Shown one piece after another: positions 26,327 to 34,091 of a stretch of 42,098 nt of DNA (positions are counted from its first letter, which is position 1; each line of letters starts with the position of its first letter). The stretch is from Rhodospirillales bacterium (GTDB taxonomy: Bacteria; Pseudomonadota; Gammaproteobacteria; Burkholderiales; Burkholderiaceae_D). The stretch covers positions 1-42,098 of the forward strand of contig CAJCID010000282.1 in NCBI GenBank assembly GCA_903970305.1, in the 5' to 3' direction. The notes under the pieces are model-generated. The model made no database searches and was not told the DNA's origin. It saw only the letters and a list, made by a program, of their open reading frames with translations. A program made the position numbers and the translations under genes.

Positions 26327-27124
26327 TTAGACCCGTGCCGCGGGTGCGTTCGGCGCGATACTTGGGGCTCCCTCCAAAGTGATATGGAATGTACTCCCAG
26401 TGCCCAAGGTGGACTCGACGCGCACCGCTCCGTGCTGAAGTCGAGTTGCAGTCAGTACAATGGCCAAACCCATGCCGGTACCCGGATACTGTTCCTGGGT
26501 GTGAAGCCGTTGGAAGGTCTCAAAAATCCTATCAAAATTTGCCGGATCGATCCCAATACCATTGTCAGAGACGCTTACCACAACCTTAATCCCGTCTTCC
26601 TTCCAACTCAGCGTGACAACGCCAGGTAGATCACACCGACGATACGTGATCGCGTTGTCGAGCAGGTTCGAAAATATTTGCGAGAGCAGAGTGCGATCTC
26701 CAAGGACGTTCGGAAAATCAGCGGCGACTTCCATCCTCACTCCCAGCTCTTTTGCTCGGGGCTCGAGATTGCGGATGACGGGGTTCAGCACCTCGGATAG
26801 GGCGACCGACTTTAGGATGATTTCGGATTCTCCCAGTCGGGAGTAGGTCAGCAGATCCTCGATGAGGCGACCCATATGCGCGCTCGCGTCGAGAATGTTG
26901 TCCAGGAAGTGCCTACCTTCCTCGTCCAGCGCCACGCGATGGCGCCGCGAAAGAATCTGCGCAAATCCACTGATGGCGCGCAACGGCGCGAGCAAGCCGT
27001 GTGAAACCGAGTAGCGAAATGACTCGAGTTGCCGGGACTGCTCTTCGAGCTGTGCCCTGCGGTGGGCCAGTGCAGCGGTGCCCTCCCTCGCTTCGGCTTC
27101 CAGGATATTGTGGACTGACTTCAT
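26327..27124 (-). CDS. Short soluble histidine kinase with damaged H-box (tandem paralogue 1)
   Basis: This 265-residue protein consists of a ~35-residue coiled-coil start, HisKA and HATPase only, with no sensor or membrane part. The histidine is kept at position 42, but the H-box reads SVSHGLLAPLRAI. The acidic residue after His, which takes part in phosphotransfer, is Gly, and the following Arg is Leu. The ATP site looks intact: NLLDNAITYR, SDNGIGIDP, YPGTGMGLAIV. It may have lost autophosphorylation and act as a dimer partner or pseudokinase. It is a close paralogue of the gene at 27817, with the same order and strand, and is related to the kinase at 13022. It converges on the REC-EAL gene 76 bases away. 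Confidence 0.88.
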   Translation of the reverse strand: MKSVHNILEAEAREGTAALAHRRAQLEEQSRQLESFRYSVSHGLLAPLRAISGFAQILSRRHRVALDEEGRHFLDNILDASAHMGRLIEDLLTYSRLGESEIILKSVALSEVLNPVIRNLEPRAKELGVRMEVAADFPNVLGDRTLLSQIFSNLLDNAITYRRCDLPGVVTLSWKEDGIKVVVSVSDNGIGIDPANFDRIFETFQRLHTQEQYPGTGMGLAIVLTATRLQHGAVRVESTLGTGSTFHITLEGAPSIAPNAPAARV

Positions 27125-27410
27125 AAGGGCTAACTCACTATGGCGACCTCAAGAGAGTCGCTCAAGAATAGTTCGGGTAATCACACCGCAACCCGCAGGC
27201 GTCGATCGCGGGGCCAAGGATTCACAAGGGCTGAGGGGTGCTCCGAAAGGAGCCTAGTGGAGGCCGCAGTAAAAGATCGCGGACTGCACCACGGACGCGC
27301 TGGGGCGCATGAGATTACCTTCAAGCCAGTGTACTCTCAATGAACGCTTGTCGTGGGTTTAGTTCTCGCCACCTCGCTTTCAGATCAAGTGCGCTGCCGA
27401 GAGTGTCGGA

Positions 27411-27540
27411 TCACACGTCGCGCAGCATGAACAGCAAGTACGCCGCCGCGGAGTCATACCATCCTCGACGCTCCGCCAGGAATCGATGCATCCCAGGCGA
27501 TCAGAGGGCTATTCCATTCGAGGGATCGTCTTAATCCGAA
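27411..27540 (-). pseudogene. Relic of an unknown small gene, copy 1
   Basis: On the minus strand this stretch ends in YDSAAAYLLFMLRDV and a stop at 27411-27413. Before that, in another frame, it resembles the relic at 28850-28960 (W, S, DA, P and G positions kept). Frameshifts and internal stops break it. The ancestral gene is not recognised. The rest of the 27125-27816 gap shows nothing else. Confidence 0.35.
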
Positions 27541-27816
27541 GTCAGGCCCCTTCTGCCGGTCTCAGAACCTGGCATCTATGGCGACGGAGTGCCTGGGTCC
27601 TGCGGCGAAGATCCCTGGATTCCGCGCGACCCACGCGCGATCTATCTTATGCAAAGTTAATACTACCTTCACTATTGGCACGCGCCCAATCGGGGATGCA
27701 TGGGGACGGGACAGATAGGTATTCGCCTTGGGAACACCTGAACTCGAATCTTGGTGATCTATCCTCGATCAGAGGAATGGAGGGCCGCCCGCGAAAATGC
27801 CATTGGACAAGCTCTT

Positions 27817-28623
27817 CTAGACCCGTGTGGTGGACGCGAACGGTAAGACACTCTCTGTGGCCGCCGCCCACTCCAAGGTAACATGGAATGTGGTTCCACT
27901 ACCCAAGGTGGACTCGACTCGTACCGCCCCGCGGAGAAGTTGAGTTGCCGTCATTACGATTGCCAGCCCGATGCCCGTACCCGGATACTGCTCCTGCGGG
28001 TGGAGTCGCTGGAACACCTCAAAGATCTTTTCAAAATGTGCGGCGTCGATCCCAATACCGTTGTCCGTTACGCTCACCACCACGTTCTTACCCTCTTCCT
28101 TCCACTTCAGTTCGATAACGCTAGCTCGATCGGGACGGCGATACGTAATCGCGTTGTCTAGCAAGTTCGCGAAGACTTGCGAGAGCAGAGTGCGATCTCC
28201 CATTACGAACGGCAAATCATCGGCCACTTCCAAGCTAACGCCCAGTTCTAACGCTCGCGGCTCAAGATTGCGGATGACGGGCGTAAGGATCTCTGATAGA
28301 GCGACGGGCTTCAGCGTGATTGCAGACCGTCCCAGTCTGGTGTAGCTCAGCAAATCTTCGATCAGCCTCCCCATATGTGCGCTCGCATCAAGGATATTGT
28401 CGATGGAGTGTCTTCCCTCCTCATTGAGACCAACGCGATGGCGCTGCGAGAGGATTTGCGCAAATCCGTTGATCGCCCGGAGCGGCGAGCGCAAATCATG
28501 GGAAACCGAGTAGCTGAATGACTCGAGCTGCAGGGAGCGTTCTTCGAGTTGTGCAGTGCGTTGCGCCAGTACGAGTTCACGTTCCCGCGCTTCAGCTTCT
28601 TGTCGGTTGTGAAATGATCTCAT
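27817..28623 (-). CDS. Short soluble histidine kinase (tandem paralogue 2, intact H-box)
   Basis: This 268-residue protein has a coiled-coil start (~5-35), HisKA with H42 in SYSVSHDLRSPLRAI and HATPase with NLLDNAITYR, TDNGIGIDA and YPGTGIGLAIV. All kinase motifs are intact, unlike its neighbour. It lacks any sensor, membrane or receiver domain, so it must be controlled by a partner protein. The ATG at 28623 has GGGAG about ten bases upstream. It is separated from the paralogue by 692 non-coding bases, so the two are not one tight operon. No response regulator lies beside it. The receivers of the 12633-26250 operon are the nearest candidates. Confidence 0.9.
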   Translation of the reverse strand: MRSFHNRQEAEARERELVLAQRTAQLEERSLQLESFSYSVSHDLRSPLRAINGFAQILSQRHRVGLNEEGRHSIDNILDASAHMGRLIEDLLSYTRLGRSAITLKPVALSEILTPVIRNLEPRALELGVSLEVADDLPFVMGDRTLLSQVFANLLDNAITYRRPDRASVIELKWKEEGKNVVVSVTDNGIGIDAAHFEKIFEVFQRLHPQEQYPGTGIGLAIVMTATQLLRGAVRVESTLGSGTTFHVTLEWAAATESVLPFASTTRV

Positions 28624-28849
28624 CAGGTAAACTCCCTATGGCGACTCCCAATTCACCGAACAGCGTTCGAGGAGACGGGAATCCACAAGCATTACGTTCG
28701 GCTCGAGGGTCTTCTGAACGGCCAATATTAGATTGTACCCGCGATAAACGGCACATTGGGCCAATTCTCACCATTCGTCCGCAGGTAAGGTGGCTGTACG
28801 CTAAATCCGCCAGTGGTGCGTTGCTGATGGCAAGAATTCATCTCCCCGA

Positions 28850-28960
28850 ACACAGTTCGCGCAGAACGAGCAGAAGGTAATCAGCGCCGACTCGTAACCC
28901 CATGCCCAGCAGCCTGAAGGCTGTGCATCCGAGTCTTTCGAAGAGCCTTTCCATTTGGAA
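28850..28960 (-). pseudogene. Relic of an unknown small gene, copy 2
   Basis: On the minus strand a frame ending in ADYLLLVLRELCSGR can be joined, with one base shifted, to an upstream frame reading SKWKGSSKDSDAQPSG and WAWGYESA. This matches the relic at 27411-27540 (WYDSAAAYLLFMLRD). It is therefore the remains of a gene duplicated together with the kinase. An apparent 124-residue frame over 28801-29175 fuses it to the end of a transposase and is not a real gene. Confidence 0.35.
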
Positions 28961-29099
28961 AGTCCCTCTTCCGCGTTGTCGAAAGCCGATATCACAACGC
29001 TGACCCAAGGTATCGGCCGCAACGCAGACATGCCAATGGAGGCCACGATTTCTAAGAGGTCCCGCCGGGCCTGTTTTGCAGTCAGATCGGGCAATCGTC

Positions 29100-29467
29100 G
29101 CCCAGTACGTTCACTCGTTAATTGCCAAAACCAGCGTCTGCCCAGCTTACGCTCCACCTCTTGTCGGGTAAACAACCAATCGAGGGCACGGCGTTCGGCA
29201 TGTGCGGTGCCGTTATCAAGTGGCCACTTCGCCAGCGAGGCCGTGCTGATCGCCGATGCGACGGTTCAGGCACCGGCGCTTGAGGGCCGCAATCCCGATA
29301 TCCGCCATGTTCAGCGACCTGCCGTGCGCAGGTGCGGATTCGAAGTCGGCGCGCCGCAGCAGCTGGTTTGCCTCGCCGGCACCCAGGAACTGGACCAAGC
29401 AACTGCGGAAATGCGTGTCGGGGTTGCTGAGGACCACGTGGATGCATCGTGCCGAGCGGTCGCCCAT
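29100..29467 (-). pseudogene. IS630-family transposase fragment
   Basis: Minus-strand translation gives IHVVLSNPDTHFR, then HGRSLNMADIGIAALKRRCL and NRRIGDQHGLAGEVA. This is the C-terminal DDE region of IS630-type transposases (family pattern DNxNTH, HGSWLNMAEIE, CLDRRI). The catalytic Asp of the DN motif reads Ser. A frameshift near 29220 leads into RRALDWLFTRQEVERKLGRR, which fits the family's DWRFT end. The N-terminal two thirds and both ends of the element are missing. Confidence 0.7.
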
Positions 29468-29529
29468 ACCACTGCTGTTTCAATACTGGCGAGTTACCGG
29501 ACCGCAGGTTGGATCATGGATAATGGGAG

Positions 29530-29875
29530 CCGTATGACGCGAGAGTGTTGGCAAGCCGTGCCCAGGCCTACCAGAGAGAGGAGCACCGCCGGCACGGCGA
29601 GCAGGGGGAAACCCGGTATCGGGTCAACCGACGGCCGCGGCCCAAGCCCTCGCCAAGCGAGCGCGAGCGGCTCATCAACCGGAGCCGTCCGCGGGTGCGC
29701 GCTCGGGGTGAGCACGCCTTCCGGGTGTTCGAACAGCTGTGGGGCTTTACCAAAATCCCGCTACCGCGGTCGGGCCAAGAACACGGCGCGCGCCTTCGTG
29801 ATGTTCGCGCTGGCTACCCCTTACATGGTTCGCAAACGCCTTCTGTCGCGCGGGGCGCAGTGTCTGCAAAATTAG
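29530..29875 (+). pseudogene. IS5-family transposase fragment
   Basis: Plus-strand translation gives INRSRPRVRARGEHAFRVFE and QLWGFTK, then in a shifted frame KSRYRGRAKNTARAFVMFAL and MVRKRLLSRGAQCLQN before a stop at 29873. The family pattern is RARVEHPFRVIKRQFGFxKVRYRGLAKNTA. The frame break lies near 29757. Only the C-terminal third survives. It lies tail to tail in opposite orientation with the IS630 fragment. Confidence 0.7.
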
Positions 29876-29995
29876 CGAATCACACGCGAAACCAACTCGC
29901 GCATGCCGAAAGGCCGCGCCCAAAGCCTCGTTCCTACGCGTCGGACTCAAGGTCTCGAGCATGAACTCTCTCATAACCTGTAATTCAGAACTTCC

Positions 29996-30340
29996 CTAGC
30001 GGCCGGTCCGACCCGGGCGCCGCTTCTGTACCACGGCGGCATAGCACGGCGTGAAGGTAACTGAAGACCGCTTGCCGGTGTTTGGATCGTAGACCTCTGC
30101 CGACTCCATCATGCCTGCCTCCCGGTTGATGTGGCGTTGGATGCCAGCGATGTCTTGCTTGAAGTCGCTCTCGCCACTGCGCAGGAGACCATGTAGGTCA
30201 AGGATGCAACCGTTGGCGTGGCATGCGTTCAAGTCCATCAACAACGAACTACGCTGTTCGGTGGAATGCAGGCCGAGGAGTCCAGCGCGTTCGACGATGG
30301 CAACGATCAGTCTGGCGTGGTCGCGGGTTACGTGGTTCAT
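29996..30340 (-). CDS. Small protein of unknown function (possibly DUF6874-like)
   Basis: This is a 114-residue soluble protein. The ATG at 30340 follows GGGAGGA, a strong ribosome binding site; a TTG four codons earlier is not needed. The central part, LLMDLNACHANGCILDLHGL followed by LRSGESDFKQDIAGIQRHI, resembles a small family of about 100-residue proteins found on mobile or accessory DNA (DUF6874, by memory of its LMDL-x-ACHANGCPLDL pattern). No catalytic motif is evident. The C-terminus is basic (QKRRPGRTGR). It lies 94 bases after the 183-residue unknown gene on the same strand and may be co-transcribed. Transposase fragments border it, which suggests acquired DNA. Confidence 0.6.
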   Translation of the reverse strand: MNHVTRDHARLIVAIVERAGLLGLHSTEQRSSLLMDLNACHANGCILDLHGLLRSGESDFKQDIAGIQRHINREAGMMESAEVYDPNTGKRSSVTFTPCYAAVVQKRRPGRTGR

Positions 30341-30434
30341 AGGTCCTCCCAATTCTTCGCTGGGCGGCGTGCCCTTCCGTACGGTTCCCCTGCCTGATTG
30401 CCGATAGCGACTGCAGGGCCGATCTGCTCAAATG

Positions 30435-30986
30435 TCAGTCGTTAAACAGGACTTTCTTGGCTCCCAATTCCTCCGCAATGGCATCAAGTTCGTCGTAGTA
30501 CCAGGAATCGAGCCTGAGCTCGCAGGGGCTGTCGAGCGGAGAAGGATGCGCGGCCTGAAGTAGACTCACGACCTCCTCCGCGGTCAATGCTCTCTCGATA
30601 TCCCGAGTCGGCAACTCAAATTCAGTCTCGTACTCGTCTACCAATCTGAGGAGGATGGTCGCGGCGTCCGGGGATCGACGGGCACGCAGACTGGAAACCT
30701 CTCCGTGTACACTGTTGATCAGGCTGACGCGCGCAATCTCAACCTCACCGATAAGCAAGTTCGGCAGGTCCTCTCCGCCACACCAGGCAGGATCTTCTTG
30801 GCCAAGTACACTCTTTAGGCCCTCCGAAATATCGTGCGACCTCCAGTCTAATGGCACTCCTTCGAGTCCCTCAGCCTGGATCACTGCCCAGATCAACCGC
30901 CGCCGGAAGTCACCCTTCACGCGCTGCATTACCTCCATCTCAAATGACCGGGGGGGAGCAAAGTAGTCGGGTCGAGTATTGCTCAT
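30435..30986 (-). CDS. Unknown protein of an accessory two-gene unit
   Basis: This 183-residue acidic soluble protein has no signal peptide or membrane segment, and I do not recognise the family. The start is well supported: AGGAGG lies seven bases before the ATG. Visible features are a basic helix near 24-40 (RVKGDFRRRLIWAVIQAEG), an acidic middle and an ERALTAEEVVSLLQAAHPSP helix near 135-155. Codon use looks like a real gene, with no in-frame decay. It precedes the small gene at 29996-30340 on the same strand. Its setting between IS remnants and a gene-free stretch suggests horizontal acquisition. It could be half of an antitoxin- or immunity-type pair, but nothing in the sequence shows this. 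Confidence 0.6.
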   Translation of the reverse strand: MSNTRPDYFAPPRSFEMEVMQRVKGDFRRRLIWAVIQAEGLEGVPLDWRSHDISEGLKSVLGQEDPAWCGGEDLPNLLIGEVEIARVSLINSVHGEVSSLRARRSPDAATILLRLVDEYETEFELPTRDIERALTAEEVVSLLQAAHPSPLDSPCELRLDSWYYDELDAIAEELGAKKVLFND

Positions 30987-32589
30987 GTTAGCCTCCTAGA
31001 GGACAGGGATGAAACTGATCGAGTAACAACGATCTGAAAACCGAAACCGAACCATCATCGGTCGCGGGGTGAGTGGGCGGAGTTTCCTTTCTGTCGTTTT
31101 CTCAAATTCGTGTTTGCTCATTGGCGGAGATCAGGCGACAGCCACAGTCTCCGGCTCGGGAGATCAAGCAACCACTGAATGTCCGTCGCGTGCGCCCCTG
31201 TGCCAGGGAGATCAGTCAAGAACGATTTGATCTTGGTTACGTCGGGCCCCATCGGAGGCACCACCTGCTGTTCACGACTAGGTCGGATCACTACGGGGCT
31301 ACTCCGTCGTACTTCCATCCAGTGAATTCTGCCCGACCGCAGCGTTTCGCTCTGACCGGAGAATGAGACTCGCTCGATCCAGGTACCCGATCTACGATTC
31401 AGTCCCGTGAACTTGTGCGGTGGTCGAGCATGCGCCCGGTCACCTGCAACGAGTCTCCTCGCCATATGGCTAACAGCCGATCCGATCGGACACCCGGAGA
31501 CGGATTGCGGAGAACGGCCTTGCAGATGTGAGCGGTCGGCGAGCATCGGTCTGGCCCCCTGTCATAGAAGTTGCGGCTTGCAGGAGCTGCCCTTCAATTG
31601 GGCTCGCGTTACTCGCGCAAGTCAATCGGGTCGACCGGCACAGCGAGAGACGTTGCGCTTCTGGCCATATGGAGTAACGCGTATTGCGCGATGTCGCGAG
31701 GCCACGGAACTCTGCTGTCAGAGACTTCGCTCATAACGCGCTGCGGGCCATGCGTATAGAGGAGCTCCTTGAGGCCCGTGATCGAGATGGGCTTGGAGGA
31801 ATCCGAGGGGTTAGAGATCGTGCGGCGACCTCGGCTAAATGAAGGCATGCCGATGCGGTATACGTACGCGCGCGTACCGCGACCGGCGGTGGAGTTGAGC
31901 ACTGGTTGCGGCCTGAGACGATCCTTTTGAGCCGATGAGGTAGACCGGGCTGCAGATACTCCAGCGCGTACCTGCCCTTGCGTCACACCTTCACGACTCG
32001 CGCGCCTTCGGTCTCATCGAATCGCGGCTTGAGAAAATCGAGGGTGCCATCAGGCATCGCATTTGCGACCGTGCGAAAAGGGGAGGCGCAGGCGAGAACG
32101 CCAATCGGCCAACCCAGGCCCGCGCAAGCGCTCCTACAACTCCAACTCCAGAAATCGACGCTCATTCTACGACCAGGAGGAAGGAGCTGCGCGGTCGCTC
32201 AACCCACTTGCCGACAGTTCGCTATAGCGGCCTCAAGCTGACACTGAGCAGTGTTCCCCGAATGACAGCGGCCAAGGGCATGTACTCATCAACGGCGAGC
32301 GGATGGAAGGCTCTTCGGGAGTGCCGCAAGAAGTCCGCGCTGTGACTTGATGGGAGTCAATTGGATCGATGCTAATGGCTCACCACATCCCCTTCGCAAT
32401 GATGCCGATATCGCATCGCGGTCATTGCGAGCCTCACGCGCGGTACGTGCATGCACGCATGGAGAGGCCGCAGCAAGTGTCGTAAATTGAGTTCGTGGGC
32501 AACGCAGCGGACGAACGCAGATTCGGCTTGCGCACGACGTGACTCCAGCGGCGATCGCCAAAGTGAGTCCAATCAACCGGGACCGCAAT
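30987..32589. other. 1.6-kb stretch without a recognisable gene
   Basis: Short frames on both strands cover parts of it, but none has family resemblance, a good ribosome binding site or consistent GC-rich third positions. It contains a REP-like hairpin near 32395-32429 and a 12-base palindrome CGTGCATGCACG at 32446-32457. The promoter of the glycan plus-strand operon should lie near its right end. It looks like decayed accessory DNA. Confidence 0.45.
32395..32429. repeat. REP-like inverted repeat
   Basis: CGCAATGA (32395-32402) and TCATTGCG (32422-32429) are perfect 8-base arms around 19 bases, and the right arm continues as GTCATTGCGAGC. The GTCATTGCGAG core is common in dispersed intergenic repeats of proteobacteria. 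Only one copy was noticed here. Confidence 0.35.
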
Positions 32590-33876
32590 ATGAATCAGAT
32601 CGCGAAAATACCATTCTCATCCTGGCCCAGCTTCACCGACGAGGAAGCGGCCGCAGTGCAACAGGTGCTCCTTTCCAACAAGGTCAACTACTGGACGGGT
32701 CAGCAGTGTCGAGCGTTCGAGGAAGAGTTCGCCGCTTGGGCCGGTACCGCCCACGCGGTGACCTTGGCTAACGGCACGCTGGCGCTGGACCTTGCGCTCA
32801 AGGCGATTGGTGTCGGCAGCGGCGACGAGGTCATTGTCACGCCACGGACCTTTATCGCAAGTATCTCGAGCGTTGTCAACGCCGGCGCCACGCCCGTGTT
32901 CGCCGATGTAGACGACGTCAGCGGCAATATTTCTGCATCAACGATCGCACGCGTGGTCTCGCCCCGTACTCGGGCCGTGATCTGCGTTCACCTGGCAGGA
33001 TGGCCTTGCGACATGGACCCGATCATGGCACTGGCGAGAAGCCATGGATTCAAGGTCATCGAGGACTGTGCGCAGGCTCACGGTGCCCGCTACAAGGGGC
33101 GTAGCGTCGGAAGCATCGGTCATGTCGGGGCGTGGAGCTTTTGCCAGGACAAGATCATGAGCACAGGCGGCGAGGGCGGAATGGTCACGACTAACGATCG
33201 TGCCCTGTGGGCGAAGATGTGGTCATTCAAGGATCACGGGAAGAGCTGGGAGGCCGTGCACGAACGGCAGCACCCACCCGGTTTTCGTTGGTTGCACGAG
33301 AGCTTCGGTAGCAATTTCCGCATGCTTGAAGTCCAGGCCGCGATCGGGCGCATTCAGTTACGCCGCATGCCGGAGTGGACGTTGCAGCGTACCCGCAATG
33401 CGTTGGCCATCTGGGGCGCCTGCGCGCCGCACGCCGCGATCCAGGTTCCGGCACTTAGCGAGCTTGATGCGCGCAGCGTCCACGCACACTACAAGTGTTA
33501 TGTGTACGTTCGACCCGAACGCTTGGCGCCGGGGTGGACACGGGACCGCATCATCGAGGCCATCACCGACCAAGGTGTGACCTGTCTCCAGGGCTCGTGT
33601 TCGGAGGTCTATCTGGAGAAGGCTTTCGACGGCACCGGTTGGCGACCGGCCGAGCGTTTGCCCGTTGCCCGTCGACTCGGTGAAAATAGCCTGATGTTCC
33701 TCGTGCATCCGACGCTTACACCGGTCGAACTCCGTTACGCCTGCGAGGTTATCTCGGATGTGCTGCGACAAGCCTCGGTCACACTCCCCGCTGAGGTAAC
33801 GGCTGGGCGTCGAGTAAATGTCTCGGCGCAGCAGTTGGAGAGGTTGCTCGAGAATGTGTGCAAGGAGGCAGCATGA
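32590..33876 (+). CDS. DegT/DnrJ/EryC1-family sugar aminotransferase (PglE-like)
   Basis: This 428-residue PLP enzyme transfers an amino group, usually from glutamate, to a nucleotide 4-keto-6-deoxysugar. The family order is clear: LANGTLALDLALKAIG, GDEVIVTPRTFIAS, ADVD, IEDCAQAHGA and K188 in WSFCQDKIMSTGGEGG, followed by GSNFRMLEVQAAIG. The ATG at 32590 is chosen because the conserved FSSWPSFTDEE start follows shortly; an earlier ATG at 32539 adds 17 unconserved residues. The stop overlaps an ATG (ATGATG at 33873) at the border of the dehydratase gene. With the dehydratase next to it and the acetyltransferase at 37321 it fits the second step of 2,4-diamino-sugar synthesis. Confidence 0.9.
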   Translation: MNQIAKIPFSSWPSFTDEEAAAVQQVLLSNKVNYWTGQQCRAFEEEFAAWAGTAHAVTLANGTLALDLALKAIGVGSGDEVIVTPRTFIASISSVVNAGATPVFADVDDVSGNISASTIARVVSPRTRAVICVHLAGWPCDMDPIMALARSHGFKVIEDCAQAHGARYKGRSVGSIGHVGAWSFCQDKIMSTGGEGGMVTTNDRALWAKMWSFKDHGKSWEAVHERQHPPGFRWLHESFGSNFRMLEVQAAIGRIQLRRMPEWTLQRTRNALAIWGACAPHAAIQVPALSELDARSVHAHYKCYVYVRPERLAPGWTRDRIIEAITDQGVTCLQGSCSEVYLEKAFDGTGWRPAERLPVARRLGENSLMFLVHPTLTPVELRYACEVISDVLRQASVTLPAEVTAGRRVNVSAQQLERLLENVCKEAA

Positions 33877-34091
33877 TGCACACCAATGTGCTGAGATGGG
33901 CGCTGGGCGTCGGTGCCGGGACTGTCGCAGCGCGGGTACATCGAAGGGCTCCATTCGTCCACCGACTCCTGTCCTGGCCACAGGGGCAGGCCCGTGGTCG
34001 ATGGAGTCGGACCGGGTTTGGCACAGGAACTGAACCCTGCGCACGCGCGATGGGCGAGCACTGCGGGAGTGGCGCTGAGCGCGGGGCCTCG

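Larger units (their letters stand above)
26327..29000. repeat. Diverged tandem duplication of kinase plus upstream relic
   Basis: Two units lie head to tail on the minus strand: kinase 26327-27124 with its upstream ~27410-27540, and kinase 27817-28623 with its upstream ~28850-28960. The kinases align over their whole length. The bases just before both starts are similar (CTATGGCGAC at 27138 and 28637). The upstream relics also align. The right boundary is approximate. Confidence 0.7.

Noticed and set aside
28801-29175. 124-codon minus-strand frame as a gene
   Set aside because: It starts with the end of an IS630 transposase and continues into the relic copied upstream of the kinase, with a frameshift. 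No intact gene is supported.
28955-29875. 306-codon plus-strand frame
   Set aside because: It runs antisense through the IS630 fragment and only its last ~40 codons match an IS5 transposase end. It is a chance fusion of relics.
30987-32589. Several 90-140 codon frames on both strands
   Set aside because: Basic, low-information translations without motifs or start signals. I treat the stretch as non-coding.
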